NCBI GenBank assembly: GCA_036702975.1
Contig: DATNPX010000029.1
Location: 1-64,000, forward strand
DNA length: 64,000 nt
From: DATNPX01 sp036702975
Lineage (GTDB): Bacteria; Cyanobacteriota; Vampirovibrionia; Obscuribacterales; Obscuribacteraceae
Direction of reading: 5' to 3'
The notes below the pieces were generated by a model. That model was not told where the DNA came from. It worked only from the letters and a program-made list of their open reading frames with translations, and did not search any database. Numbering within the stretch: the stretch's first letter is position 1; every line of letters starts with the position of its first letter. This document shows positions 18,130 to 25,490 of this stretch, one piece after another. A program made the translations under genes and the position numbers.

Positions 18130-18780
18130 ATGATTCGTTCAATCCTTTCTAAAACTTCCCAGCGCATCGCAACAGGGGCGTCAGTCCTTGCTATCGCTTG
18201 CACGCTGCCAATGCCTGGTGCATTCGCTCAAGATGAAAGTGGCGTTGGATATTACTCCAATGGCTACAGACCGATTCAAAATAATGATTTCCTCGGACTG
18301 GCGCACAACACTCCCGAGACATATCTGTTTCGTGCAGAAGTTGCGATCAACCGTGAGCAGTGGGCACAAGCAATCAAGTATTTGCGCAAGTCGATGAAAG
18401 GCAACGACGACGACATCGATACACACAAATATCTTGCCATTTGTCTTGAAAAACAGATGGACGAGCAAACCGATCGCGACCCCGGCATGTTCAAAGAGTG
18501 TGTAAAAGAGTGGCTTATCGTGCTGCGTAACACAAAGGGTGCCGAAAAAGGTCTGACTTTTAAAAATGGTCTGAGTCCGACTAATAACAAGAAATGGGAA
18601 GACGAACAGACCGCTGGAATGGCGCGGCATCACTTGAAAGAATTGACTGGTCAAGAGCCTAAGCGTTGGGAAACTAACGACAAGTTTATTGCTCGTGTGG
18701 CTAAACCGGCCGAAGAGAGCGTTCAAGCAAAAGTGTTGAGCAAAAAGCCGGCTGCATTGCAATCAGGCGTCGATCAATAG
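18130..18780 (+). CDS. Exported TPR-like protein
   Basis: The 216-residue protein has a Sec signal peptide (about residues 1-33, cut after GAFA). A helical repeat segment follows near residues 60-120, with TYLFRAEVAINREQWAQAIK and IDTHKYLAICLEKQMDEQ, as in tetratricopeptide repeats. The C-terminal part is basic and has no recognised domain. It probably acts in the periplasm or at the cell surface as a protein-binding scaffold. The next gene is a small exported protein about 130 bases away. No family name can be given. Confidence 0.7.
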   Translation: MIRSILSKTSQRIATGASVLAIACTLPMPGAFAQDESGVGYYSNGYRPIQNNDFLGLAHNTPETYLFRAEVAINREQWAQAIKYLRKSMKGNDDDIDTHKYLAICLEKQMDEQTDRDPGMFKECVKEWLIVLRNTKGAEKGLTFKNGLSPTNNKKWEDEQTAGMARHHLKELTGQEPKRWETNDKFIARVAKPAEESVQAKVLSKKPAALQSGVDQ

Positions 18781-18910
18781 ATCGAAATTCTTGCAAAACC
18801 AAAGTCTTTTTCTTGCACAGGCGAGTCAGTTCTTCACGAAATATACACCAGCGCCGATTATCGTGAATGTTGTGAATGCAATTTGAGCATTGTGTGCAAG
18901 GAGATCAGCA

Positions 18911-19249
18911 ATGAAAAAGATTAGCGCGTTATTGTTGGCGTTGGCGACTGCAGCCTCGTTTGGATTCAACCAACACGCGTTTGCAAAATCGACGAAATCG
19001 GTCAGTACATCTGACACCGTGCAGGTAGCTGGCTATACCAGAAAAGATGGAACCGTAGTCAAAGGTTATACTCGCAAAAAATCAAGCAAATCGTCTGATG
19101 CGAGTAAAACAGAAACCAAGTCCGCAAAGGTCACTGAGACACCCGCGACTACAGCAGCGACTGCAGCGACTACGACAGAAAAAACTGAAACAACAAAGGT
19201 TGACACCAAAAATAGTACCAAGACAAGCGCAGGCAAAAAATCTAAGTAA
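18911..19249 (+). CDS. Small exported Lys/Thr-rich protein
   Basis: The 112-residue protein starts at the ATG with AGGAG 7 bases upstream, skipping seven codons of a longer frame. The signal peptide is MKKISALLLALATAASFG with cleavage near AFA. The mature part contains GYTRKDGT followed by VVKGYTRK, a short doubled motif also seen in other bacterial exported proteins of the G-Y-x-R-K-D-G-T type. A low-complexity tail rich in Lys, Thr, Ser and Ala follows (TAATAATTTEKTETTK). This suggests a wall- or surface-associated peptide. The function is unknown. It is followed by a clear intrinsic terminator. Confidence 0.75.
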   Translation: MKKISALLLALATAASFGFNQHAFAKSTKSVSTSDTVQVAGYTRKDGTVVKGYTRKKSSKSSDASKTETKSAKVTETPATTAATAATTTEKTETTKVDTKNSTKTSAGKKSK

Positions 19250-19304
19250 CCGCTTTTGGATTATGCTCGGCAAAAAGTGGAGCGGCCGGCAACCGTTTAC
19301 CTTG

Positions 19305-19335
19305 AAAAGCGCCCGAACATCTTCGGGCGCTTTTT
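19305..19335 (+). terminator. Intrinsic terminator after the small exported protein
   Basis: A GC-rich stem (AAAGCGCCCGAA pairing with TTCGGGCGCTTT) closes on a 4-base loop and ends in TTTTT. It lies 56 bases after the upstream stop codon. Confidence 0.9.
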
Positions 19336-19572
19336 GTGGAAGTAATTTAGTACCTGCTGCCTGAACTGCAGAAGACAGCCATGGCTGCGAAAAACTTTGG
19401 TTTAGTAACATCATGGTAACGCTGCAAAGGTACACTTCGGACACAGTGAACAACTAGTATCAGGTCGTAAACTGTAAGATCCCGCAAAATCCCGTTCATT
19501 GGCCCTCAGGCTTACCAGAGACCGCAAACTTTCCGCCAACACTCATTCGAGCTTATCGAAGGAGGATTCTGT

Positions 19573-19758
19573 ATGCTGTTTGACTCAAATCAGAACCCTG
19601 AGGCTTGCCTCGATAGCGAATCCAACAGTCAAATGATCTTGTTCGTAGCTATTGTCGTCCTGATCAGCATCAAGACTTTGTTTGTTGAGATCGCCGAAGC
19701 GATATTGTCGGTCGTGTCATTATTTGTCAGGCTCATCCCGACTAAATCAGAAGTTTGA
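19573..19758 (+). CDS. 61-aa single-helix membrane protein
   Basis: A near-perfect ribosome site (GAAGGAGG) lies 7 bases before the ATG, which argues strongly for translation. The first 20 residues are polar and acidic (FDSNQNPEACLDSESNSQ). A hydrophobic helix (ILFVAIVVLISIKTLF) and a second amphipathic to hydrophobic segment (IAEAILSVVSLFVRLI) follow. No family is recognised. It stands alone between a terminator and the repeat-bearing leader of the MBOAT operon, on the same strand as both. Confidence 0.65.
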   Translation: MLFDSNQNPEACLDSESNSQMILFVAIVVLISIKTLFVEIAEAILSVVSLFVRLIPTKSEV

Positions 19759-19791
19759 TTGTGCGCTGATTGGCGGCGGTCAGGTCGGTGC

Positions 19792-19840
19792 TTCTGCGTC
19801 CTCGGCTGCACCTCCGTGGTGTTTCTGCGTCCTCGGTTGC
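19792..19840 (+). repeat. Two copies of an 18-base direct repeat
   Basis: TTCTGCGTCCTCGGCTGC at 19792-19809 recurs with one change (TTGC at the end) at 19823-19840, 31 bases later. It lies in non-coding sequence just after the 61-aa gene. The function is unknown and it may be a local duplication. Confidence 0.8.
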
Positions 19841-19918
19841 GGTTTAGAACACATCCAGACCGGGGCGCAGAAGCGAGCGCCTGTGCGCTGAGTAAAAATC
19901 GGCATACTGAACAGTGTC

Positions 19919-20012
19919 ACGTACTATTAAAGTCGACAAACAGCAGAGTTAGGGTCGTTGAAAGTCGGCATTTAGACTCAGTACAAACAAAACGTACTAA
20001 CAAAGTCGACAA
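19919..20012 (+). promoter_or_regulatory. Paired 21-base direct repeats upstream of the acylation operon
   Basis: The element ACGTACTA, two variable bases, then AAAGTCGACAA occurs at 19919-19939 and 19992-20012, identical at 19 of 21 positions. The copies are 73 bases apart. A partial copy (AAAGTCGGCA) lies between them at 19961-19970. The distal copy ends about 80 bases before the MBOAT start. Spaced identical sites in a leader are typical of transcription factor binding, but no regulator is known here. Confidence 0.5.
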
Positions 20013-20093
20013 GCTTATGCCATTAATTTGACAGCAATATCGATTTGATGTCTAATCCAGGTGTCAAAGCAATAGCAAAACCTAGAGTATCCA

Positions 20094-21299
20094 GTGATCT
20101 TCTCGACCTATTGGTTCCTTTGCGCGTCGTCTATTTTCCTTGTTCTCTACGCGATATCGGAACCGAAGTTGCGCGTAATTTTGCTCCTGCTTTTTTGCGT
20201 CATCTTTCACACACATTTTGCCGGCGCGGCAGGAGTAATGCCGATCGTATGTCTGGGTGCCGTGACTTACGTGCTGGCGAGGTCTAACGACAAGCGTGCA
20301 CAAACCCTTGGAATAATTCTCTGCTGCCTGGCGTTGACCTTCTATAAATATTCGCATTTCATATGTCGCGAGCTTTTGGGTGTATTTGGAAAAGCACAAG
20401 CTCAGCAACTAGATGCCTGGCTCGACAAGCTTTTGCCCGCCACGGCGCCGCTGGCAATAAGTTTTTTCGTCTTTGAATTTGTGCATTACTTATGGGATCG
20501 TCGTCACGGAAAGCCAGTCATTGAGAAGCCGGTCGATTTTATTCAATTCGCACTGTTCTTTCCATCGCTTGTCGCCGGGCCAATCAAAAGATACGAACAG
20601 TTTCTACCGTCGCTGACTATCGGCACGAAATGCACAAGCGGCCTGGATTTCTCACAAGGACTGACGCAAGTTGCAGCTGGGTTCTTCAAAAAAATCGTTC
20701 TGGCAGACAACTTGACACTGTACATAAACTCGGCGACGCAAGAATTTCATGCCATATCCCAGCATGAGCGTTGGATTTTTCTCATCGCCCTGAGCTTGCG
20801 AATCTACTTCGATTTCAGCGGGTACAGCGATATCGCCATCGGTGTCGCACGCATGATGGGCATCAATTTACCGATAAACTTCAACTGGCCCTACACTGCC
20901 CGCAATATTCAAGATTTTTGGCAGCGGTGGCACATATCACTGAGTTCCTGGATCCGAGACTACGTATACATTCCGTTGGGCGGCTCACGACGCGGAACGC
21001 TCCGAACTGTTGCCAATGGAGTTTTCGCTTTTGCCCTGTGTGGACTCTGGCATGGTGCGGCTTGGAATTTCTTATGCTGGGGTCTTTATCACGGATTCGG
21101 TCTGGCAGTAGCTTCCAATTATCGTGATTTCCTGGGCAAGCTGGGCAGGTCAGTTGGTTGGATATTCGACCGAATTCCTTTTGCTGCACGCGCCACTACT
21201 TTTGGTTTTGTCAGCTTTGGCTGGTTGCTCTTCTTTTACCCCCTGGCTCAAGCTTTCGAGATGTGCAAATTGCTATTTTCGAGCACAACGGTTCAATAG
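20094..21299 (+). CDS. MBOAT-family membrane O-acyltransferase (AlgI/DltB-like)
   Basis: The 401-residue protein is multi-spanning and belongs to the membrane-bound O-acyltransferase family that modifies envelope polysaccharides. The GTG at 20094 is the only good start; a stop lies seven codons upstream, and the N-terminus matches the family pattern (IFSTYWFL). Hallmarks are FPSLVAGPIKRYEQFLPSL, YFDFSGYSDIAIGVARMMG, FWQRWHISLSSWIRDYVYIP and the catalytic histidine in LCGLWHGAAWNFL. It is followed one base later by an SGNH-fold partner and then by a 41-aa peptide. It should move an acyl group, usually acetyl, across the membrane to an extracellular polymer. The polymer is not identified. Confidence 0.92.
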   Translation: MIFSTYWFLCASSIFLVLYAISEPKLRVILLLLFCVIFHTHFAGAAGVMPIVCLGAVTYVLARSNDKRAQTLGIILCCLALTFYKYSHFICRELLGVFGKAQAQQLDAWLDKLLPATAPLAISFFVFEFVHYLWDRRHGKPVIEKPVDFIQFALFFPSLVAGPIKRYEQFLPSLTIGTKCTSGLDFSQGLTQVAAGFFKKIVLADNLTLYINSATQEFHAISQHERWIFLIALSLRIYFDFSGYSDIAIGVARMMGINLPINFNWPYTARNIQDFWQRWHISLSSWIRDYVYIPLGGSRRGTLRTVANGVFAFALCGLWHGAAWNFLCWGLYHGFGLAVASNYRDFLGKLGRSVGWIFDRIPFAARATTFGFVSFGWLLFFYPLAQAFEMCKLLFSSTTVQ

Positions 21300-21300
21300 T

Positions 21301-22512
21301 ATGTGGGATGAGCTGCGCAGTTTCATGATGCCAAAAATGTTTTTTTCTGGCGTATTGCTGGGACTGATCGTATGCACAGCTGCTGGCAGGTACTGCGCTT
21401 CCAGAAACCCCTACGAAAACTTCCGGCGGTTTCACTCATCATTGAGTGCAGAAACCTTCTTTTTCGCTACGGTATCTCAGATGGTGGCAATGATAAACGA
21501 AGCACTGGCTCAAGGTAAAATCGTCGTGGTGGTAGGTGGAAATTCGATTGCGGAAGGTCGAGGTCAGGGCAAAGAACTCTGGACGACAGATCTGCAGACG
21601 CGCCTGGGCCCATCTTACAAAGTTTTGAACCTCGCTCAATCAGGAATGCCCTCTTTTACAGGGCCTTACATAGCATTTTTAAGCCTGGCCTTGAGACACC
21701 AGGACCTCTACTACGTTGCTGTGGCGCAGCCATTGTACGCAAATGGAGTCGAAACACCTTTTGTTGGATATTCCTACTGGTGGGACGCACACTATAAGGG
21801 TCTTTTGCCATACTATCGACGCCTGGATGAGTACATCAGCGAAAGAATCAAGGTTGAAACAGTTGCTGAAAAGGAGATCTTGGAAGAATGTCAAATCGAG
21901 GAGCGTCTGGACTCCATTTTCTATTTCAAAGATCTCTGGTCAACGCTCGCCTACAAATCATTTTTTACGGTCTGGACAAAACCTACTGCCAACACTTTTA
22001 TGGCACCGAGGAAGATTTATCCAGACGAAGAACCGTCGCCTCTAGAGCCTGTTGCGCATCGATTTGACGACCTGAATCTGGAATTCGAGCGCAGAGATGC
22101 ACTGAGAGATTTTGATACGTATTTTGAAACGAATACCGAAACAAAAAAGAGGCAATTTTCAAAACAAATGCTTGATTGGTACAAATATTCGATAGATGCG
22201 ACCGTGCCGGAACAGCTCCGTTCGCAGGTTTTACTGATTGACGTGAGAAAAAATCCTCTGGTTTTGTCACGGATACTCAATGAGGAGGAATTCGGTCTGC
22301 ACGAACAAGTCTCTGAACTAAGTGTGAAGCTCTGGGAAGGCATAGGTGTATCTGCTCTTTACGTAGGCAAAGACTTTAAACCAGACGACTACCTCGACGG
22401 GTGCCATTTGACGGGTCCGGGCGGGGCGAAACTGAGTGCTGCAGTCGCCTCCAAGATTTTTGAAATGCAGCAGATCAATAGTCAGCGCAAATTTAGATTC
22501 ATTCAGCGATAA
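21301..22512 (+). CDS. SGNH-fold acyltransferase partner (AlgJ/DltD-like), membrane-anchored
   Basis: The start is the ATG one base after the MBOAT stop. A longer frame reaching back into that gene is not needed. The 403-residue protein has an N-terminal signal anchor (MPKMFFSGVLLGLIVCTAAG) and then a catalytic domain. VVVVGGNSIAEGRGQ is the nucleophile serine block. GQGKELWTTDL and LNLAQSGMPSFTGPY resemble blocks II and III. YLDGCHLTGPGGAKLS near residue 360 holds the Asp-x-x-His pair. This is the set-up of DltD, AlgJ and AlgX proteins, which accept an acyl group from an MBOAT partner outside the membrane and place it on a polymer. Overall similarity is low, so the substrate cannot be told. 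Confidence 0.85.
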   Translation: MWDELRSFMMPKMFFSGVLLGLIVCTAAGRYCASRNPYENFRRFHSSLSAETFFFATVSQMVAMINEALAQGKIVVVVGGNSIAEGRGQGKELWTTDLQTRLGPSYKVLNLAQSGMPSFTGPYIAFLSLALRHQDLYYVAVAQPLYANGVETPFVGYSYWWDAHYKGLLPYYRRLDEYISERIKVETVAEKEILEECQIEERLDSIFYFKDLWSTLAYKSFFTVWTKPTANTFMAPRKIYPDEEPSPLEPVAHRFDDLNLEFERRDALRDFDTYFETNTETKKRQFSKQMLDWYKYSIDATVPEQLRSQVLLIDVRKNPLVLSRILNEEEFGLHEQVSELSVKLWEGIGVSALYVGKDFKPDDYLDGCHLTGPGGAKLSAAVASKIFEMQQINSQRKFRFIQR

Positions 22513-22522
22513 AGATTAGAGC

Positions 22523-22648
22523 ATGAAAAGGACGATTTTGAACGGATGTCTGTCATTGCTTCTAGGCATTGTTCTTGGAGTGTTTTTCCACTACCTGCTT
22601 TATCGGTTTTCATTACCGAAAGAGCCTTTCATTTATGCGAATTTCTGA
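22523..22648 (+). CDS. 41-aa membrane peptide with C-terminal FIYANF (DltX-like)
   Basis: A short frame starts 10 bases after the SGNH gene stop. It has a basic N-terminus (MKRT), one membrane helix (ILNGCLSLLLGIVLGVFFHY) and a short tail that ends exactly in PFIYANF. The layout of one helix and a terminal F-x-Y-x-x-F matches DltX, the roughly 50-aa peptide of Gram-positive dlt operons. To my knowledge the tyrosine there takes part in passing the acyl group between DltB and DltD. The gene order MBOAT, SGNH, small peptide supports the same role here. The ribosome site is weak (TTAGAG), and the short length leaves some doubt. Confidence 0.7.
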   Translation: MKRTILNGCLSLLLGIVLGVFFHYLLYRFSLPKEPFIYANF

Positions 22649-22655
22649 ACTTGTC

Positions 22656-23459
22656 CTAGTTCATGGGGCGATCAATTTTTTGCATGCCAATTTTGTCCTG
22701 AAAGATCATTTGATCTACTTTGAAGGCGTCCGGCTTAACTATTAAATCTCCAGAGAAAGGATAACCGAACAGCAGAACCAGGAATAAGTTCAAGCAAATA
22801 ATGACGCTTACCATAGTGGTCATCGCCACTTGAGCAGCCAGTGATTCGACGTAAAAGAAGTACGTGAATACGATGGTTATTATGCCGCCGACAATGAGCA
22901 CTATCCATTCGATATAAGGCATTCCGTTCGTAGCCATATTGGTGCGTGCGCGTCTGTTGTCCCAGAGTTGGCAAACCTCTTGCACCATGATCGGATAAAC
23001 GCCTTTTTCGTTCTCCTTAACAGGTTCATAGTCCATCGTTGTTTTCATAAGGGAAATCGCGGTTCGGCGCGCAGGTACGTAGACTTTGCCTTCGTCCATA
23101 GTCTTCCATTCCTCGTCTACCACCTCGTTGGCATACTGGACACACAACCGCTGAATTTTGTCGCGCTGCGAGGTTGGCATGCGCTCGGATAGAAGGAAAA
23201 CGTCAGCAAGGGAGTTTGCTTCCTGTTCCACAGCGATAGACGCCTGCTGAAATTTGTTCATAGCATCGACAACAATCAATCCCAGCAAAACGGCATACAT
23301 TGTGCCGATCACAGCTAGAAACTGTCCACCTACTTCATGACAATCTTCTAGTCTGTTGTTGTCTATGTAGTTGCGCACGAAAAGCTGACCAAGAACCGCG
23401 ACCGTTGTGGTCGCAGTGATCAGCATGAAGCCACCGATGTAGGAGTCGTTCGTAATCAT
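22656..23459 (-). CDS. DUF4239 (bestrophin-like) membrane protein
   Basis: The 267-residue protein has helices near residues 10-28, 48-65, 183-205 and 210-235. A soluble helical part lies between the second and third. The conserved phrase FLAVIGTMYAVLLGLIVVDAMNKF and the following VEQEANSLADVFLLSERMP are typical of the DUF4239 family, which is distantly related to bestrophin-type channels. The function of the family is not established; ion conductance is a guess from that relation. It converges on the MBOAT operon with an 8-base gap, so the two transcripts overlap or terminate into each other. Confidence 0.8.
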   Translation of the reverse strand: MITNDSYIGGFMLITATTTVAVLGQLFVRNYIDNNRLEDCHEVGGQFLAVIGTMYAVLLGLIVVDAMNKFQQASIAVEQEANSLADVFLLSERMPTSQRDKIQRLCVQYANEVVDEEWKTMDEGKVYVPARRTAISLMKTTMDYEPVKENEKGVYPIMVQEVCQLWDNRRARTNMATNGMPYIEWIVLIVGGIITIVFTYFFYVESLAAQVAMTTMVSVIICLNLFLVLLFGYPFSGDLIVKPDAFKVDQMIFQDKIGMQKIDRPMN

Positions 23460-23684
23460 TCTTGCTCTGGTGTCTAAACGAGATTGCCTTCAACGAATAA
23501 ACGAGATTGCTTGAAGCGATGTTGCTCAGCATTTAAACAACGCGATCATAGCCTGTTTGCCTCCCAATACCAACCAGTGCCTGAGAAACGGGAATGTCAG
23601 TAAATGTGGTTTGAGGGTCGACAATGACGCTATAGTTACACTTCTATGTTTGAATGGAAACTTGAGTCCCCAAAGGAGAACCGG

Positions 23685-25490
23685 ATGTCAGTCAAGCGGC
23701 TTTGCACATTTCTATCTGTACTGAGCGCGCTAACTCTAACAATTTCTCCTGGCATCGCTGGCGATGATGTAGTTCTGAGCGCGATGCAGAAGGAACTCAA
23801 TCGCTCCTTTTCTAAATTGAAGACTGAACAGAGCGAAGCCAACCTGTATTTCCTGGCATATCGGCTTTACGACACGCACTCAATTGAAATCTCTGCGGAA
23901 TACGGTGGTCTGACAAGCGATAAACCTGAAAGCCACAAACGCGTTTTGGATATTGAAGTGAGAGTCGGGTCGCCCAAAATCGATAATACTCATCAGACGC
24001 GAGGCGGTGGGATGCGCTCCGGCGACTTCCTCAGCTCCCGCACGCCGATTCCGCTTGATGACGACGAAGCGGCTTTGAGAACCACGTTGTGGGAGCGCAC
24101 AGACGCTGCGTATAAAGCTGCTCAGGCTGACTATCAGAAAGTATTGACTAACCGTGACGTTCGCATTGCGGAAGAGGATAATTCTGATGATTTTTCAAAG
24201 GAAAAACCAGCAGTATATATGGGGAAACCGATCGATATGGAGGTCGATCGAGCCGCATGGGAAGAGCGATTGCGTAAGCTGTCTGCAATTTACAAAACCT
24301 ATCCCAACATAAAAAGTTCAATGGTGCGCTTTTCTGCCACCAAAACGCGCCGCTATCTAGTGACGAGTGAAGGCACAACGATTGGAGATGACCATGTGCA
24401 ATACCGCATCTACACAATTGCAGATGCAACTGCTGATGATGGCATGCGTGTCTGGCTCTACGATGGCGTCGAAGCCCCCACAAGTATAGATTTGCCTGAT
24501 GACCAGAAGCTGGAGACAATGGTGCGAAAAGTAGCATCTTCGGTGGAAGCTTTGAGAGTAGCCAAAGCTGCGGAACCGTTCGCGGGTCCAGCTATTTTGC
24601 AAGCAAAATCTGCAGGCGTTTATTTTCACGAGATCTTCGGCCATCGCATCGAAGGACATAGACAGAAAGATGAGGGCGAAGGGCGCACATTTACAAAGCT
24701 GATTGGCAAAGAAGTGATGCCGACCTTCATCAGTGTCGTCGATGATCCGCTTAAAGAAAGGCTCGGAACAAAGGCTCTGAATGGCTTTTACCGTTACGAC
24801 GATGAAGGCGTTCCTGCACAAAAGGTTGTTTTAGTCGACAAAGGAATTTTGCGCAATTATTTGATGGAGCGTTCACCTGTAAAAGGATTTCCAGTGTCAA
24901 ACGGTCACGGGCGAAGCTCTCCTGGAAGCAAACCGGTTGCCAGACAGGCGAATCTCATCGTTGAATCATCGAAAAAGGTGCCATACGAAACATTGCGCGA
25001 ACAATTAATCGCGGAAGTTAAACGACAGGGCAAGCCGTATGGTCTCGTATTCGACGAAATCGCAGGTGGATTCACGATGACGCAGGCATTCATGCCGCAG
25101 GTCTTCAAACTGAAACCGCTTCGCGTCTGGCGTGTATTCCCCGATGGTCGCCCCGATGAATTGCTGCGCGGCGTTGATCTGGTCGGCACTCCGCTCACCT
25201 CTTTAGAGCGAATTCTGGGTGCTGGCGATGATGATGACGTCTTCAACGGCACTTGTGGTGCCGAATCCGGCTGGGTGCCAGTGTCCGCCATTTCCCCCAG
25301 CCTGCTTGTGCAAACTATCGAAGTCGAACGCAACATCAAAGAGCAAGATAAGCCACCGGTTTTGCCGCCTCCTGATCGAGATATAAGCGTGAAAGCCGAA
25401 ACGAGCAAAGATAGCAAACCCGGAAGCCATGACGATGGCAAATCAAGCAGTGAAAGCAAATCCGCAGACAAAAAGGAGGCAGGCAAGTGA
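23685..25490 (+). CDS. Exported TldD-like metalloprotease
   Basis: The 601-residue protein starts at the ATG with AAGGAG 6 bases upstream, 13 codons inside the longest frame. The Sec signal peptide is VKRLCTFLSVLSALTLTIS with cleavage near GIAG. The TldD/PmbA-type core has the zinc motif HEIFGHRIEGHR near residue 328, then NGFYRYDDEGVPAQKVVLV, GFPVSNGHGRSS and a C-terminal NGTCGAESGWVPVSAISPSLL with the cysteine typical of TldD. A Lys/Ser/Asp-rich tail ends the protein. Cytoplasmic TldD and TldE cleave unfolded peptides and antitoxins. This version is predicted to be outside the cytoplasm. Its stop overlaps the start of a second TldD-family gene. Confidence 0.88.
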   Translation: MSVKRLCTFLSVLSALTLTISPGIAGDDVVLSAMQKELNRSFSKLKTEQSEANLYFLAYRLYDTHSIEISAEYGGLTSDKPESHKRVLDIEVRVGSPKIDNTHQTRGGGMRSGDFLSSRTPIPLDDDEAALRTTLWERTDAAYKAAQADYQKVLTNRDVRIAEEDNSDDFSKEKPAVYMGKPIDMEVDRAAWEERLRKLSAIYKTYPNIKSSMVRFSATKTRRYLVTSEGTTIGDDHVQYRIYTIADATADDGMRVWLYDGVEAPTSIDLPDDQKLETMVRKVASSVEALRVAKAAEPFAGPAILQAKSAGVYFHEIFGHRIEGHRQKDEGEGRTFTKLIGKEVMPTFISVVDDPLKERLGTKALNGFYRYDDEGVPAQKVVLVDKGILRNYLMERSPVKGFPVSNGHGRSSPGSKPVARQANLIVESSKKVPYETLREQLIAEVKRQGKPYGLVFDEIAGGFTMTQAFMPQVFKLKPLRVWRVFPDGRPDELLRGVDLVGTPLTSLERILGAGDDDDVFNGTCGAESGWVPVSAISPSLLVQTIEVERNIKEQDKPPVLPPPDRDISVKAETSKDSKPGSHDDGKSSSESKSADKKEAGK

